Assembly: GCA_022225965.2 (NCBI GenBank) | Contig: JAKJXP020000015.1 | Location: forward strand, 496,001-560,000 | DNA length: 64,000 nucleotides | Source of the DNA: Diatrype stigma | Lineage: Eukaryota; Ascomycota; Sordariomycetes; Xylariales; Diatrypaceae | Direction of reading: 5' to 3' | In this document: one piece after another, positions 31,459 through 42,787 of the stretch | Layout: every line of letters starts with the position of its first letter | Numbering within the stretch: position 1 is the stretch's first letter | Made by a program: the position numbers and the translations under genes | The notes under the pieces: generated by a model | What the model was told of the DNA's origin: nothing | The model's database searches: none | Seen by the model: the letters and a program-made list of their open reading frames with translations, nothing else

Positions 31459-33973
31459 TCAGTAGGACATCCTCGACCCGTGTTGAGAACCCTTACTGCA
31501 TTTCTGTGGTTTTCCAGCAGCGTGTAATGGCATATCGACGATGAACTGTCGCAGGGGATTGAACTCATCCACCAACTGGGAGACCATCTGAGAAACGAAG
31601 TGGTTGCGCAGGTCATGGTATGACGCCATAACTTCCACCATCTCCTCCTCGAGCGTGTGCTCATCAGCATCATCATCAGCTTCTGCATTGACCACGCCAA
31701 GATGGGCAACACTACTGCTACTGCCGCCTTCCTCTTCTTCTGCCTCCAGGGCGTCAAAAGCAGCGGCCGTAGTCGCCGTCTTCTTCTTCCAGGGCTTCTC
31801 ATCGCACTCGCAAGTCGCCCACTCCCCCCCGTCTCCCCCCTCGCCGCCGTCGTCATCGTCAAACTTCGGCGCGGGAGGCAGCACGCCGCTGTTGACGTAG
31901 GCGCGGACGTGGCCGACGGTGCAGGCCGAGATGCAGGAGATGGTGCAGTGACCGTCCGAGACCTGCTCTACGATGCTCGCGTTGGCGAACTTGCGCGTCA
32001 TCTTCAGCGCGGCGTGGAGCGGGGTCACGGGGTCGCGGCGGCTCGAGAGGAAGAGCAGCGGGAAGGCGGTGCCGATGGGGGCCGGCTTGCGCGAGGGGTG
32101 GTCGTCCCACCGCATCGGGGGGTCCTTGCTCTCGATCTCCCAGCCGTTGCAACCTAGCATCAGGCCAAGCCACTGTTGCGTTGCACAAATTAGCATGAGG
32201 GCTTCGTTATCAAGTGGGACGGTGTTTGGGAGGGAGGGAGAGGGGGAGGGGCTACTACTCACAACATCTGCAAACGAAGAGTAGGAAGCCATCTTCTCGA
32301 AAAGCCCCTGGAGGGCGGGTACATCTTCGTTTAACTGGCAGCCGTTAGAGTTGTTCTCATCAGTTGGAACTTTCAGCATAGTTTGGCGACCACGTACTTT
32401 ATAGCGCTTATCACTACACATAACCGCTGCCTGTGCGTCCGTTGGCCATATAGGCAAATCGATGTTATGACAAAGCTGTGGTATGACTGGCGACCCGGCG
32501 ATTTGGTCTAGATGGCCCTCTAGAATCACGTCGAGGAGAGTGGCTAGTCCTGGGAACGCAGTGATGGGCGCGTACAACGTGGAGAAAACTATCGCTTTCA
32601 GGTCGCTGGCGGTTATCAAGACTGGTAGGTTCGCATCTGGGGCAGGTGATATCGCAATTGCGGGCTGTTTCTGGAGCTGGTCCATGAGAGCATAAAAGCG
32701 GCCTCTGATGTCCTCAACCTCATCACCAGGGCGGAAGAACTTGCAGTCCGACCCGGCCTCGTGACAGTCGGCAAAGAACTGATCCCATATCGCGTCGGTG
32801 TCAATGAGACTATCGATCCAAGTGGGCCCAACGTAATGGTCCGCGTCGACAACGCCGTCCAAAATGACCCGACCGACTCTGTCAGGAAACATAGCTGCGA
32901 AGGTCGCTCCGAGTAGAGTCCCATAGCTGAAGCCCCAGTACACCAGTTTGCCCTTGGTGCTAAGAGTGGGATCTACACTAGCCTGCTCATCATGAGTCGA
33001 TGTACCATCAGCTGAAGACTCCTGTCGGGGCTTCTGTGATTCTGGGGTTTCCGATGTTGCCCTCCATTCATCCCACGCGTCGACGATGGAAAGCATATCG
33101 CGAGCGACATTGGCGGTGTTAGCATAGCGGAATATGCTGTTCTCGCCCTCAAAGTCATCAACCTTCTTGCACAGCTGCCCCAACGCTCTGGCCCGCACGT
33201 CGATCTTGCTCAAAGCGACGTTGCTAGAGTTGACGATCCCAACATCATGCCCGGATGTGATCCAGCTCAGGCGATTGATCAAGGCTATGTTATTTCCATT
33301 AAGCCCCTGTGGGTCATCAGGTGCTGCAAAGCAGTTAGTAGAGGGCGTCGTGGCCCCGACGCCTCTCGGATCGAAACCAATGATATCGTGATGATTGCCG
33401 ACTACGCCCTGAATTAATTGACCGCCTTGCTGGGCGAAGCTAACACCACTGCCACCCGGCCCACCGGGATTCAGCAGCATGGGAGACTCCGAGAAAGAGG
33501 CGGGGTCGGTATTGCGACCTGCCCCGGGCACCATCAGCAAGGCCAGGTGGACTTTCGGGTTGTCCGCCGACTCGTTCAATGGACGGTGATAATCCATCGG
33601 AACGGTGAGCCGTGCACATAGATATGGGTAACCACAGGGGTGCCACACAAGCTTTTCGCTTGGAGTTATCTACGTCGAGAATCGCATCAGCCGCGTCTGT
33701 TGTGCCACCCACTAAACTACGGGTTGCTCTGAGACTTACATCGGCCCAGCCAGCTCCGGATGCCGTAACAGTATCATTCCCAAGCCCATGGTTGGTATTC
33801 CCACGATGGAATAGCCCGGTGTATTGTGCTAACATCCACCAGCTGCCGAGCAAGATAGCTATCTTCCACAGAAGCCATCGATTGTTCCCTCTCGGTACAG
33901 CATGGGATGATGCGGACCAGGCGCTCCGTTGCTTCTCCATAGCAGGGTCCATCGTGTGGTTATCGCCTGCCAT
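31459..33973 (-). CDS. Membrane-anchored alpha/beta hydrolase with TAP-like C-terminal domain
   Basis: Exons 33973-33740 and 33669-31459 give 814 residues. The junction GWAD-ITPSEKLVWHPCGYPYLCA is natural for this family. Residues 32-55 are one hydrophobic helix after a basic start, so a type II membrane anchor is likely. The hydrolase part shows NPGGPGGSG (oxyanion region), GFDPRGVG, the nucleophile elbow GFSYG (Ser326), then SRRDPVTP and DGHCTIS holding the likely Asp and His. The last block is the TAP-like C-terminal domain of tripeptidyl-aminopeptidase-type enzymes. Expected reaction: cleavage of N-terminal peptides or related amides or esters. A 90-bp in-frame segment (starting GTGAGTAGTAG near 32264, ending CAG, with GCTAAT branch) may be a second intron; removing it gives 784 residues. 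A long acidic, Glu-rich tail follows the domain. Confidence 0.85.
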
Positions 33974-34656
33974 TGTTGGTGTACACTAAGTCGTTGTGCT
34001 CAAGGTGCAACTCAACTACAGTGTGTGTTGACGATGTGCATGTCGTTAGATGGGCCGCCATGTCTTGCATGAAGCTGACAAGAAGAGGGGCAGGCCGCAG
34101 ATGCAATGGGGCGCGGTGCAACCCCTAGGCTCAGCCTCTAAGATAAGGTACTTCAGGTACCGTAGCATTTGGCTTGGCGATCCTTTTATTTCTTTAGGCT
34201 GATATAAAGATTACATGGTTTCATGGGTGAAGAAGTTCAGTGTAACCTTGCCTCCTTGCCTCCGATGACAAGCCACAAGATTGGGTGGTGAATGGGTAGT
34301 TCGGACTTGTTGCACTGCCAGCTTTGCTCGTGACTGCGCCTCACATATAAGCACTAACTACGCACATGCAAATCCACTATCCCCCCTGAAGCATGATGTC
34401 ACTATAGTCGTTGTCATCAATTTGCTTGCAGCTTTATCACCTCACCTCTGATAGCTTAATTGCATCCAAAACCCCCAACCTAACATTAAACATCTCATCA
34501 AGGACTGGCATTCTTATCCGATGCATTTAGCCTTAGATAGTACTCATTGTTGACTATTTACTCGAGTAAGATGGCAGCGATGTCCAAATGCTGCCGCACC
34601 CACCACAGTAGTATTAGCCATTCCACCAATCAACAAGAAACAAAGGGACACTGAGG
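33974..34656. other. Divergent promoter region
   Basis: 683 bp between the divergent hydrolase and the next plus-strand gene. No gene or recognised site. Confidence 0.5.
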
Positions 34657-35610
34657 ATGGATTTCCCACCACCGCCACCATCCCCCGGAGCTGAGAACGC
34701 CCCGCCCCCTTACGCAAATGCGAATCAAGTCGATGGCGAGGCCGAGGAAGAAATAGTTCAGCCCGTCATCCTGGTGCTCTCGAAACGGTTCATCCACGCG
34801 CAGTCCAAGTCCAGTTTCAGACTGTCTGGCACCGGCGATCGGGGCGGGGGCGGGGCTCCCATCCCACTTTACGAGCTCTCCCACGACATCACGCAGTCCT
34901 CGGACGGCGAGACCAAAGTCGAGCTCTCCCGCCTGGTGCCCAGCGTGCGGATGAGCACCATGAACGGCAGCGGCACGCCCCGTGTGGCGCACCGCAGCAG
35001 CCACATCTACGACCTCAAGCGCCTGCCGCCGCTGCTGGCCGACGGGTTCCCCTACTGCCTGGATGCGGTGTCACGATCGCAGAGGAGGTGGAGTAGCAGT
35101 AAAAGCGCCGCCGCGGCGGTCTGCGGCGGCAAACTCGGGCTAAAGACCTCGTCCTTTCCACTAAGGGCGGAGGTGGTGAAGATCGTGAGGCTCGGGTCTG
35201 AGAAGGAGAGGGAGAAGGAGAAAGAGGGGAGTGGCATCTTCCCCAAGGGATATAAGGCCATGAGGAAGACGTCCGGGGGTAGCAGCAGTGGGAACAGCGT
35301 GTTTGAGTCGCGCAAGGCGCACGACCACTACGAATGGATCGGCCCTGATGGGAATCGCATCGCGGTCGAAGATAGCGCCGCCGCCGCCGCGACCGACGAT
35401 GACGACGGCAACGGTGAGCGAATCAGGCTGATAGTCACGACGCCTCTACCTAGGGTTACGATGGATGCCCTGGTGGCGAGCTGGTGTCTGAAAACATGGC
35501 GTGACCGTATTGAGCTCAGTATCGGGAAATCACGCGGACGTGAGTTCGGCTTATCTTTACCGCCTCGAAGCCGTGCAATGATCTTGGCTGATCTCCTTAC
35601 CTCCTGGTAG
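34657..35610 (+). CDS. Conserved-looking hypothetical protein, 317 residues
   Basis: Single exon; family not recognised. It opens with a proline-rich segment (PPPPPSPGAENAPPPY). Then follow a folded-looking region (PVILVLSKRFIHAQSKSSFRL, PIPLYELSHDIT, HIYDLKRLPPLLADGFPYCLDAV) and a charged central part with EKEREKEKEG. A second folded segment (HDHYEWIGPDGNRIAVED, IRLIVTTPLPRVTMDALVASWCLKTWRD) ends the protein. The alternating beta-rich stretches and the phrase WIGPDGNRIAVED suggest a small beta-barrel, possibly of the tubby/LURP-like kind, but this is only an impression. No signal peptide or membrane helix. Codon composition and lack of introns do not argue against a real gene. Confidence 0.65.
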   Translation: MDFPPPPPSPGAENAPPPYANANQVDGEAEEEIVQPVILVLSKRFIHAQSKSSFRLSGTGDRGGGGAPIPLYELSHDITQSSDGETKVELSRLVPSVRMSTMNGSGTPRVAHRSSHIYDLKRLPPLLADGFPYCLDAVSRSQRRWSSSKSAAAAVCGGKLGLKTSSFPLRAEVVKIVRLGSEKEREKEKEGSGIFPKGYKAMRKTSGGSSSGNSVFESRKAHDHYEWIGPDGNRIAVEDSAAAAATDDDDGNGERIRLIVTTPLPRVTMDALVASWCLKTWRDRIELSIGKSRGREFGLSLPPRSRAMILADLLTSW

Positions 35611-35950
35611 CTTGGACCCGTGTACGAAAGTCGCGTGAGGTCCTGCCTCTGTTTTGGTAATACAATATAACAGCAGTATAAGATCAAAAGACTGCTAGAC
35701 TGGGACAGCGTGACACAGCTACCAATGGCAGGCTCTATAAGGGTAAGCTCAAGTATCTCATGCATGCAAAAGGTGTCGCATTCAAGTGAACAAGATCCTA
35801 GGCGATTCGAATATTTATACATATAAATGTATATGTAGCCATAAAGAAAGGAACGGATCTGCAATCCAAAGAATGAGTGGGCGCTACATATAAGGGGTTC
35901 TATGTTACGAACAGTAACTCTACCAAAACAGGCAATCTGACCCCCCCTAT
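35611..35950. other. Intergenic gap between convergent genes
   Basis: 340 bp of AT-richer 3' flank; nothing recognised. Confidence 0.5.
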
Positions 35951-36862
35951 CTAGGTTGCCTTAGCTGACAAGATTGACTTGATAACCGCAAGCACATCGG
36001 CTTCAGTCTTGCCCTTCAACCCAAGCAGTTCGTTATCATTCTCGCCGAACAGCGAGCCGTACTCTGGATCCGTCGCCGTCTGCCAGAGATAAGGGCGAAA
36101 GGTCTCTAGGCCGTCAAGACCCCTTGCCAACCGAGCCTTTGCTTCCGCAATCGCGTCATCGATATTGACGTAATCCACCTCCCAGGACCTATCCGGCGCG
36201 GCCTTCTTGCTGAGCTCGAGAAGCTGACCCTGCGAGATCTGCAGGTCTTGGATGCGCACGGATCGGTTCTTCGTCTCGTCCAGATGGCTCAGCACACCGA
36301 CGATGGCATCACCGATGCTGGACAGGGTCGTCGCGCTAAAGACGCTAGTCCCGTCATTGAAGAGCGTGTTCTTCTTGCCGGACAGGTCGAACATGAAGCC
36401 CTTCTCGAGCGTCCAGTCGAGGAAGACGGAGCTGTAGATGAAGGTGTAGGTCAGGTCGGTCGTCTTGGCTTTCTCGATAATGTGGTCCTGCACTTGGATC
36501 TTGGCGGCGTAGAATGGGAGCTGGCGTGCCTTGGGGTTGTCCAGGTTGCCCCCGAACTCCGACGGAATGATGCGCTTCACTCCGGCGGCCGCAGTGGCGT
36601 CGGCCAATGCGATCTGATCTTTGGCGGCCAAGGTCGCGACTGTGGAAACCACTGCGTCCTGGCCGGCCAGGGCTGCCCTGAGGGAGTCGAAAGATGCGAA
36701 GTCAACTTCGACGACATCCGTTCCCGGTGGAAAGGTCGCCGTCGAGCCGATGCGCTGGAGAACCCGGACGTTGAACTTGCCAGAGCTGGCAAGCTTAGCG
36801 AAAACCACGGAGCCGAGGCTTCCAGAGGCACCGGCAATTGCGACGTTCTTAACGGTGGCCAT
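35951..36862 (-). CDS. NmrA-like / isoflavone-reductase-like NAD(P)-binding protein
   Basis: Single exon, 303 residues from ATG at 36862. The open frame runs further upstream, but those residues are not family-like and MATVKNVAIAGASGSLG is the expected start. The Rossmann motif GASGSLG is followed by VVEVDFASFDSLRAAL and VVSTVA, and by GVKRIIPSEFGGNLDNP, a hallmark of the phenylcoumaran benzylic ether/isoflavone reductase group. Members are NADPH-dependent reductases or redox sensors (NmrA in nitrogen regulation). The conserved lysine following the EFG motif appears in PFYAAKIQVQDHI. Cytosolic. It lies next to a regulator, P450 and dehydrogenase, so participation in a small metabolic set is possible but unproven. 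Confidence 0.88.
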   Translation of the reverse strand: MATVKNVAIAGASGSLGSVVFAKLASSGKFNVRVLQRIGSTATFPPGTDVVEVDFASFDSLRAALAGQDAVVSTVATLAAKDQIALADATAAAGVKRIIPSEFGGNLDNPKARQLPFYAAKIQVQDHIIEKAKTTDLTYTFIYSSVFLDWTLEKGFMFDLSGKKNTLFNDGTSVFSATTLSSIGDAIVGVLSHLDETKNRSVRIQDLQISQGQLLELSKKAAPDRSWEVDYVNIDDAIAEAKARLARGLDGLETFRPYLWQTATDPEYGSLFGENDNELLGLKGKTEADVLAVIKSILSAKAT

Positions 36863-37389
36863 GTTGAGAGTCAGAGGAAGATGTGTTTGGGATTGAGGAA
36901 CTGATTGCACTAAATTGCACGAATGAAAGAAATAGGGGTATGATTCACTTGTGAGGCAGCTTGTCCCATTGTCGATAATGAATCCAATCAAGGTCGTGAG
37001 TACCTACTTATATACATTTTACGAGTCTGTATAAACTATTTTATGCAAATACGAAATTCCACATCGGCCTTGGATTGTACCTAGTCACCCGCAAGCTGCT
37101 CCCCCAGACCGTGAGTGAGCTTGACTTATAAAACCAGCGAAGTGGGATGCCGAGTGGGCTGAAGATCAAGATCATCAATCAAGTGGGACTGTAAGCACTG
37201 TAAGCCCCGGGTTGGTCCAATCAATGTCTGACAGGGGAACAGCTACGATTCCCACGAAGTGGTTAGTCAGCATCATTATAGGTAGGTATTGATCATCCTT
37301 CTTACCAACGTGCCGTCCATTTCGCCTTGCTTCCGTTTCTCAGCTTCAAACTCCGAGACAAGGCAAGTGTGATACGTATACTAGTTCGG
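36863..37389. other. Divergent promoter region between NmrA-like gene and dual zinc-finger regulator
   Basis: 527 bp with no gene; it should contain the divergent promoters of the reductase and the regulator. No operator site was assigned. Confidence 0.5.
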
Positions 37390-40068
37390 ATGGAGTTACT
37401 CACAATGCAAGACGAGGACTGCGCTCGTGGTAGGTAGATGCGTCGTACTCTAGGCTCCTCATGCCTTGGAAACAGGCAACGGTAATCTCAGCTGATATCT
37501 AAGCAGAACCTGGCGCAGCTGGCCCCCGCGGTAAACATGTTCCCGAGGCTCGATCTCTATGTCACTGTGGTAAAGCCTTCGTTCGCAAAGAGCATTTACG
37601 GCGCCATCAAGCTACGCACCGCCAGCCCGCTCATACCTGTCCGATCTGCCAGCGTTCCTTCAGCCGGAGGTAAGATATCTCCGTTCTGTATAGTCGATCG
37701 ATACCAAGATCATGCCATGTCTGAGGAAGGAAACGTTACTCATTCCTCTAGTGACCTGTTGAAACGACATCTCGGTCGGTACGCAACGCCGCCAGGACCC
37801 AGCACCCGTAGGGCACAAGCATGCGATGCTTGCCACGCCAGTAAACTGAAATGCTATGGCGGGCCACCTTGTTCCTTATGCCAGAACCGAGGTGTACGCT
37901 GTACCTTTACAACAAACAGCCAGGATGTCTCCACAAGTCATGCTTCTTCAACTGTCTTGGATGGAAGTCATGGTGCTGTTGTTAGCACCCCTCTTGCGGA
38001 CAACGACGACGTGGGGGGTCTTGCTTCCGCGGACACCCAGACACGCGCGGTTGTTGAGACTCACACAACTTCGCACACAGCAGCGACCTTCTTAAGCAAT
38101 TTGACCATTTCGGTCTTATGGGAAGATGTGCCAACGGACAGAGGCACAGGCCCAGAAGAAGCAGTACCCCATACCTCCTTATCCGAGAAGCACATCCCTC
38201 TAACGACGAAAGGGGGAATCGAAATCATACGCAGCTTAGTCGTTGATCGCGATCTGTCTTCACTAAAGGAGGCTCGGGGAACCCCTACAGAGTTTATGCC
38301 GTGGGTTATAAGTTGTTGTGACTCGTACTTTGATATCTTTCACCATCACTGGCCTATCGTCCCTCGAACACTCTTCCACGTCGAGAAGGCCCCACTCCTC
38401 CTTGCCGTAACTATAGTCGTTATCGGTGCATGGGTTGCAGACTTGGAGGATGATGCAAAGGAAGCTTCTGCTGATTTGCATGGGTTCTTGCTCGACCTAC
38501 TCTTCGAGGAGACGGTACGTCGTCTTTATCAAGTTGCTAAAAATACTGACTTGTTAACCATGAGAAGTGCAACCGTATGACGGATTCCCGCGACAAACCA
38601 TGGCCCTCGGAAATGTTTCAAGCTGCGGCGTTGAACATCATCTTTGCCCTATATCATCGAGTCTGTTACTTGCTGCTGCGTTCATGTAGCGATTTCTATT
38701 ACCCACACCACTGACATTTCTCCAGGACGGAGGTGTTACCAACCGAGCAATGCTCCTCAATAGTCTATTCGTCCCTCTCCTTCGGAAAGCTGGGGTGTTC
38801 GACGCGAACGCCGCGGCTTACCAAGCCCGTATCCATTTCCCGGGTACATTCCTACCATACAACTACTACGTACGAGAGTGGCCAAGAAGGTTTGTTTGTT
38901 CGTTCCTCTTCCTCCCCGCGCCTCTCATCGTTAATCTATCCATACGCACGCTGACAGTAGCCAACAAAGGCTTGTGTTCTATCTATTCAAGGCCAGCACT
39001 GTCATGTCGCTACTCTGCAATCAACCACCCACCATTCACTGCGAAGAACTTAGCGTCGCTTTACCATCAACTTTCGCCCACTGGAATGCTCAAAGGCTGG
39101 ATATATTGTATGAGCGTTCAGACATAGAGCCATCAGGCAGAGCTAGGTGCAACCTACTCATGATGATCCGCACTACGCGAAGAGCCACGCCCTCTGTGTT
39201 TCTTGTTGAGGACATACACCTAGGCTTATGCGGGATGTTTCAAGACGTGTGGAGGTACACCGAGTCACGTCGCACCGGCGTACCATCATCGCCACCTTCC
39301 AACCAGGGATCAGACTATGATGGCCACGATGCTATGGAAACCCTATCGGCCCGGCTGGATGCATGGAAAGCCGAACTTGACCGGACTTCAGCCCTGTGCA
39401 GGCACCAGAGCGTTCAACGCGACGATTCTGTAGAATTCCCGCTGCAGGCCTACCGCGGTTTCGAAGATCAGGAACTGGGACAGGCACAAGGGCGCTCGGG
39501 TCCGGGTTCGGGGTGGAGATCCATGGCGCTGAACCGCGTCAAGGCTCTGGTACAAGAGGCGACCACCTTGTATCACCTACTCAGTCTGCAGCTATATACA
39601 GACGGAAACATGGCCGTCGACGGCTCCGGTACATCGTTAGGCCGCTGTACTTCGGGTGCAGAGGAGTCGTCCACGACTAGATCCTCTGCAGAGAATGGCG
39701 AGTGGACGGCACGGTGGGTGCGATCGAAAGCCGCACGAAAGCCGATGTCACACGCTGTCGCGCTATCGAAGACAACTCGAGCGGCCGCCGTAGGAAATGG
39801 CAGAGCCCGCGGCAGCAGGATTCGGGCCCTGGACCCCCTGGCTCCCTTGGCCGTGACGGTCAGTTCCAGCGTGATGCGAGTCTGGAGGGCGGCGGCTGTG
39901 GACTCGAAATGCACCTTCGGCGCAGTAGTAGGTACGCAACGCACGGAACTCGGGCTGGACCATAACGGCTTGTATAGGGGGCGGGAGCTAGAGGCGTGGT
40001 TCCAAACAGGGGGGGTTGCCATGGTGGATGGTGTTCCGGTTTGCCAATGTGCTGCGGAATCAGATTAG
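37390..40068 (+). CDS. Transcription factor with C2H2 fingers fused to a Zn(II)2Cys6 domain
   Basis: Six exons (37390-37429, 37507-37669, 37752-38514, 38568-38660, 38726-38889, 38970-40068) give 773 residues. A long open frame starting at 37537 is misleading: exon 2 is in another frame. There it encodes CHCGKAFVRKEHLRRH..H (C32, C34, H47, H51) and CPICQRSFSRSDLLKRH (C58, C61, H74). The second finger has Tyr78 where the last His is expected. Immediately after comes the binuclear cluster CDACHASKLKC...CSLCQNRGVRC (C92, C95, C102, C108, C111, C118). The remainder matches the fungal transcription-factor regulatory region (for example VREWPRRLVFYLFKASTVMS). Nuclear regulator, target unknown. The first exon (MELLTMQDEDCAR) is inferred from phase, branch point and acceptor; the others are well supported. 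Confidence 0.82.
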
Positions 40069-40773
40069 GCATCTGCAAAACCCCCAGACTTTCCTCTGAA
40101 CTGAGGTCACTCGAGTATACACAAGAAGCAGCAAGGTCCGACTTTGCGTAGTAGCTTTTCATGGTCACGGCGACGCGTATGCCAAGCATTATCTATTCTC
40201 GGTGAATGTCTGAATATTTATACCGCACATGCCTCGTCAAGTCTGACCCTCCGGGCTGCAGAAGTGCTTTGCTTCATATGCAGGTTCAATCTGGGCTTAG
40301 GGTTAGATTCAGGGTTAGCAATACAACAGGTCCCACACGAAGTTATCCCCTTCAAACCTTGAGGGCGAGAACTACCACATCTTCCAACAGAATGCTACTG
40401 ACGGACTATATGACCAATACAGCACCAAAGAGATAAAATAAGAACGACGACCAACATGCTGCTACGGGTCTGGTTCAATGCGGGTGTACCTCAAAATATA
40501 ATTGGAACTGCAGCCCTCACTCAAGTAAGGGGTGAAAAGGAGGGGTTGTGACTTTCAAGAGCCAACAATACAGGAACCTTGATCCAATTATCGCCGGTAA
40601 TGCTATCGGCATAAATGAATGTTATGATATATCTGCTGCATGTGCACGACTACACCAACTTCATGCGAGGTGCCTTTCTTGCCAGCCCATGACGCATTCA
40701 ACCTCCGCAACTCAGTCGCTGTCTCTTCCAGTCCTACTTCCTCCAGCCGAGGACATAGTGAGTCATCAACACA
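40069..40773. other. Intergenic between regulator and P450
   Basis: 705 bp, no gene. Contains a short telomere-like stretch TTAGGGTTAG (40297-40306) with AGGGTTAG nearby; no longer array. Confidence 0.5.
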
Positions 40774-42525
40774 ATGCGACAATTATTGCAGCGGGAACTT
40801 AGCATACTGCAAGAGCAGCATGCTGCCATGGGCGACGCAATCACAGCCGTGTGGCACAACAAATCCGAGCTTCTCGTCCCCTTTCTCAAAAGAGTACGAG
40901 ACTCTTTGCTTACATCATCTACTCCAACATCTCAATTACTATATACAGCGGGTATCTCGTTGCTCCTTGTCATAGCGATTGTCGTGGACCAGGTCAGAGC
41001 GCGAAGGTCTTCACTTCGTCGACTAGGATTGCCAGTAGTCCGTCCGCCCAAGGGAGTGCATCGCTTCGACTATAAGGCTATACTGTCCGAAGGGGCTCGT
41101 AAGCACCCCGATTCACCATACCTAATCACCTACTCGGGGTTTGAATACGTCGTTTTCCCGGCCTCCAGTTGGGATGAGATCAAACGCGTACCACCAACAA
41201 AAGCCTCGGCGCTGCTGTACTTCACCCACGTCTTTTTCGGAGGGTGGAAGCTGCTCGGTAATGATATGAGCGCCGTCCACAAAGCCATTGGGGTGGATCT
41301 TACCCGAGCTGTACCTGTTCGGGTCCATGCACACCAAGAGAGCGCCCGTCTCGCATGCGATTCTGCTTTGGGGCAATGCCCTGAATGGAAGTCTTTCCCT
41401 ATGTATTTTACTCTACAGGCGATAATAGCAGCTACAAATGCCACAGGCCTAGTGGGACCGGAGATGGGAAGCGACAAACGATGGCTTTTGGCAGTCCAGG
41501 CGTTCCCCATGGTGATAGTGGTTGCGATATACCTCTCCAGTCTGCCGCCGCGCTTTCTTCGGCCACTTGTAACATTCTTCGCCTTTCTGCCTGTCTGGGC
41601 AGTATACTGGTACATGAGATTCCTTCTTCGTGCCGTGGTGAAACAAGACATTCGAGAGTATGAAACGGCATATCAGGAAGACGAGAACCGCGAGCTGATG
41701 CGAGCGAAGCCAGATAAGAAGTTTCCCATGACCGCCTGGATGCTATCGCGCTATGCACCCGAGGAGCGTACTCCTCAGCAGGTTGCTCATGATTTCATTG
41801 TGGTCTCGTTCGAGTCGACGCCTTCTACATCCTCCGCCTTGTACTTCATCATGGCCGAGCTTTTGGTGCGTCCAGAATTGGTGGATGAACTAAGGGATGA
41901 AATTGAAAGTGTCATGGTGGATGGCCAACTACCTCAATCCTATCTCGGTGAACTAAAGAAGCTGGATAGTTTCATGCGAGAGTGTGCTCGTTTCAACCCA
42001 CACGGCTACAGTAAGTTATACCCCAAAAATTAAAAGGCATCTTTTAGGTATTGGTGTCGTTTACTGAAACACGCATGAATAGTGTCCTTATTTCGACGAT
42101 TGCGTACGCCGCTCAAGCTATCCAACTGCCCTGAGCTCCCTGTCGGCTCCGTGATATGTGTCGACGTACACGACGTTCCGTGGTCAGACAAGTTGTGGAG
42201 GGATCCAACGGAGTTTGACCCCTGGCGTTTCCTCAAGCTACGACAACAGCCGGGACTCGAACAGCGGCATCAGTACACTACTCTAGGGCCGGACAGCCCT
42301 GGCTGGGGAGACGGCCTGCAGGCATGCCCCGGGCGCGTATTTGCAGGAAATACCCTCAAGGTCACACTGGCAAACTTGCTCCTGAAGTATGACTTCAAGC
42401 TTCCAGATGGATCGGTGCCTAAAAGGAATTCCATGCCCAACGGTTCCGCCCGTCCTGACATGGGAGTTCGTATCATGTTCCGAGAACGTAAGAAAAAGCT
42501 GTGGATAGAGAACCGAATCTACTGA
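40774..42525 (+). CDS. Cytochrome P450 monooxygenase, microsomal
   Basis: Exons 40774-42010 and 42083-42525 encode 559 residues (540 if the second in-frame ATG at 40831 is used). An N-terminal anchor (LLYTAGISLLLVIAIVVDQV, about 54-73) is followed by a positively charged, proline-containing hinge (RRLGLPVVRPPKG). The I-helix region reads IVVSFESTPSTSS, a variant of AGxDTT of the kind seen in ent-kaurene-oxidase-like fungal P450s. The K-helix ExxR is E403-R406 (RECAR). DPTEFDPWRF is the PERF-like motif, and the haem loop is WGDGLQACPGR with C494 as ligand, where Phe of the usual FxxGxxxCxG is Trp. It should hydroxylate or oxidise a small lipophilic molecule using a P450 reductase at the ER. 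It sits downstream of the dual zinc-finger regulator and convergent to a dehydrogenase. Confidence 0.92.
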
Positions 42526-42787
42526 ATGGTTCATCTATACTACCTAGGTACCGTGTATCATTTGTATGAGTTGATAACCCCCTAGGTTCCATACGAAGTG
42601 GCCAGAGAGGCTGGAGGGGACTAGACTGATATTGAGCATATACAATATGTGGGGCAATATACCCCTATTCTAACACCGTGTACTAATATTACATGTATGA
42701 AAGAAGAATATACCTAGATATGAATCGACGCCATTACGTCAACACTGCATGGTAATGTCGATTTCAGCTAGTTAACCCCTGAATGAC

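Noticed and set aside
37537..37751. N-terminal part of the long open frame starting at 37537
   Set aside because: Another frame of the same DNA encodes clear C2H2 fingers that splice cleanly to the Zn2Cys6 exon; the 37537 start is a shadow.
40297..40318. Telomere-like TTAGGGTTAG
   Set aside because: Only about two units; too short to call an interstitial telomere.
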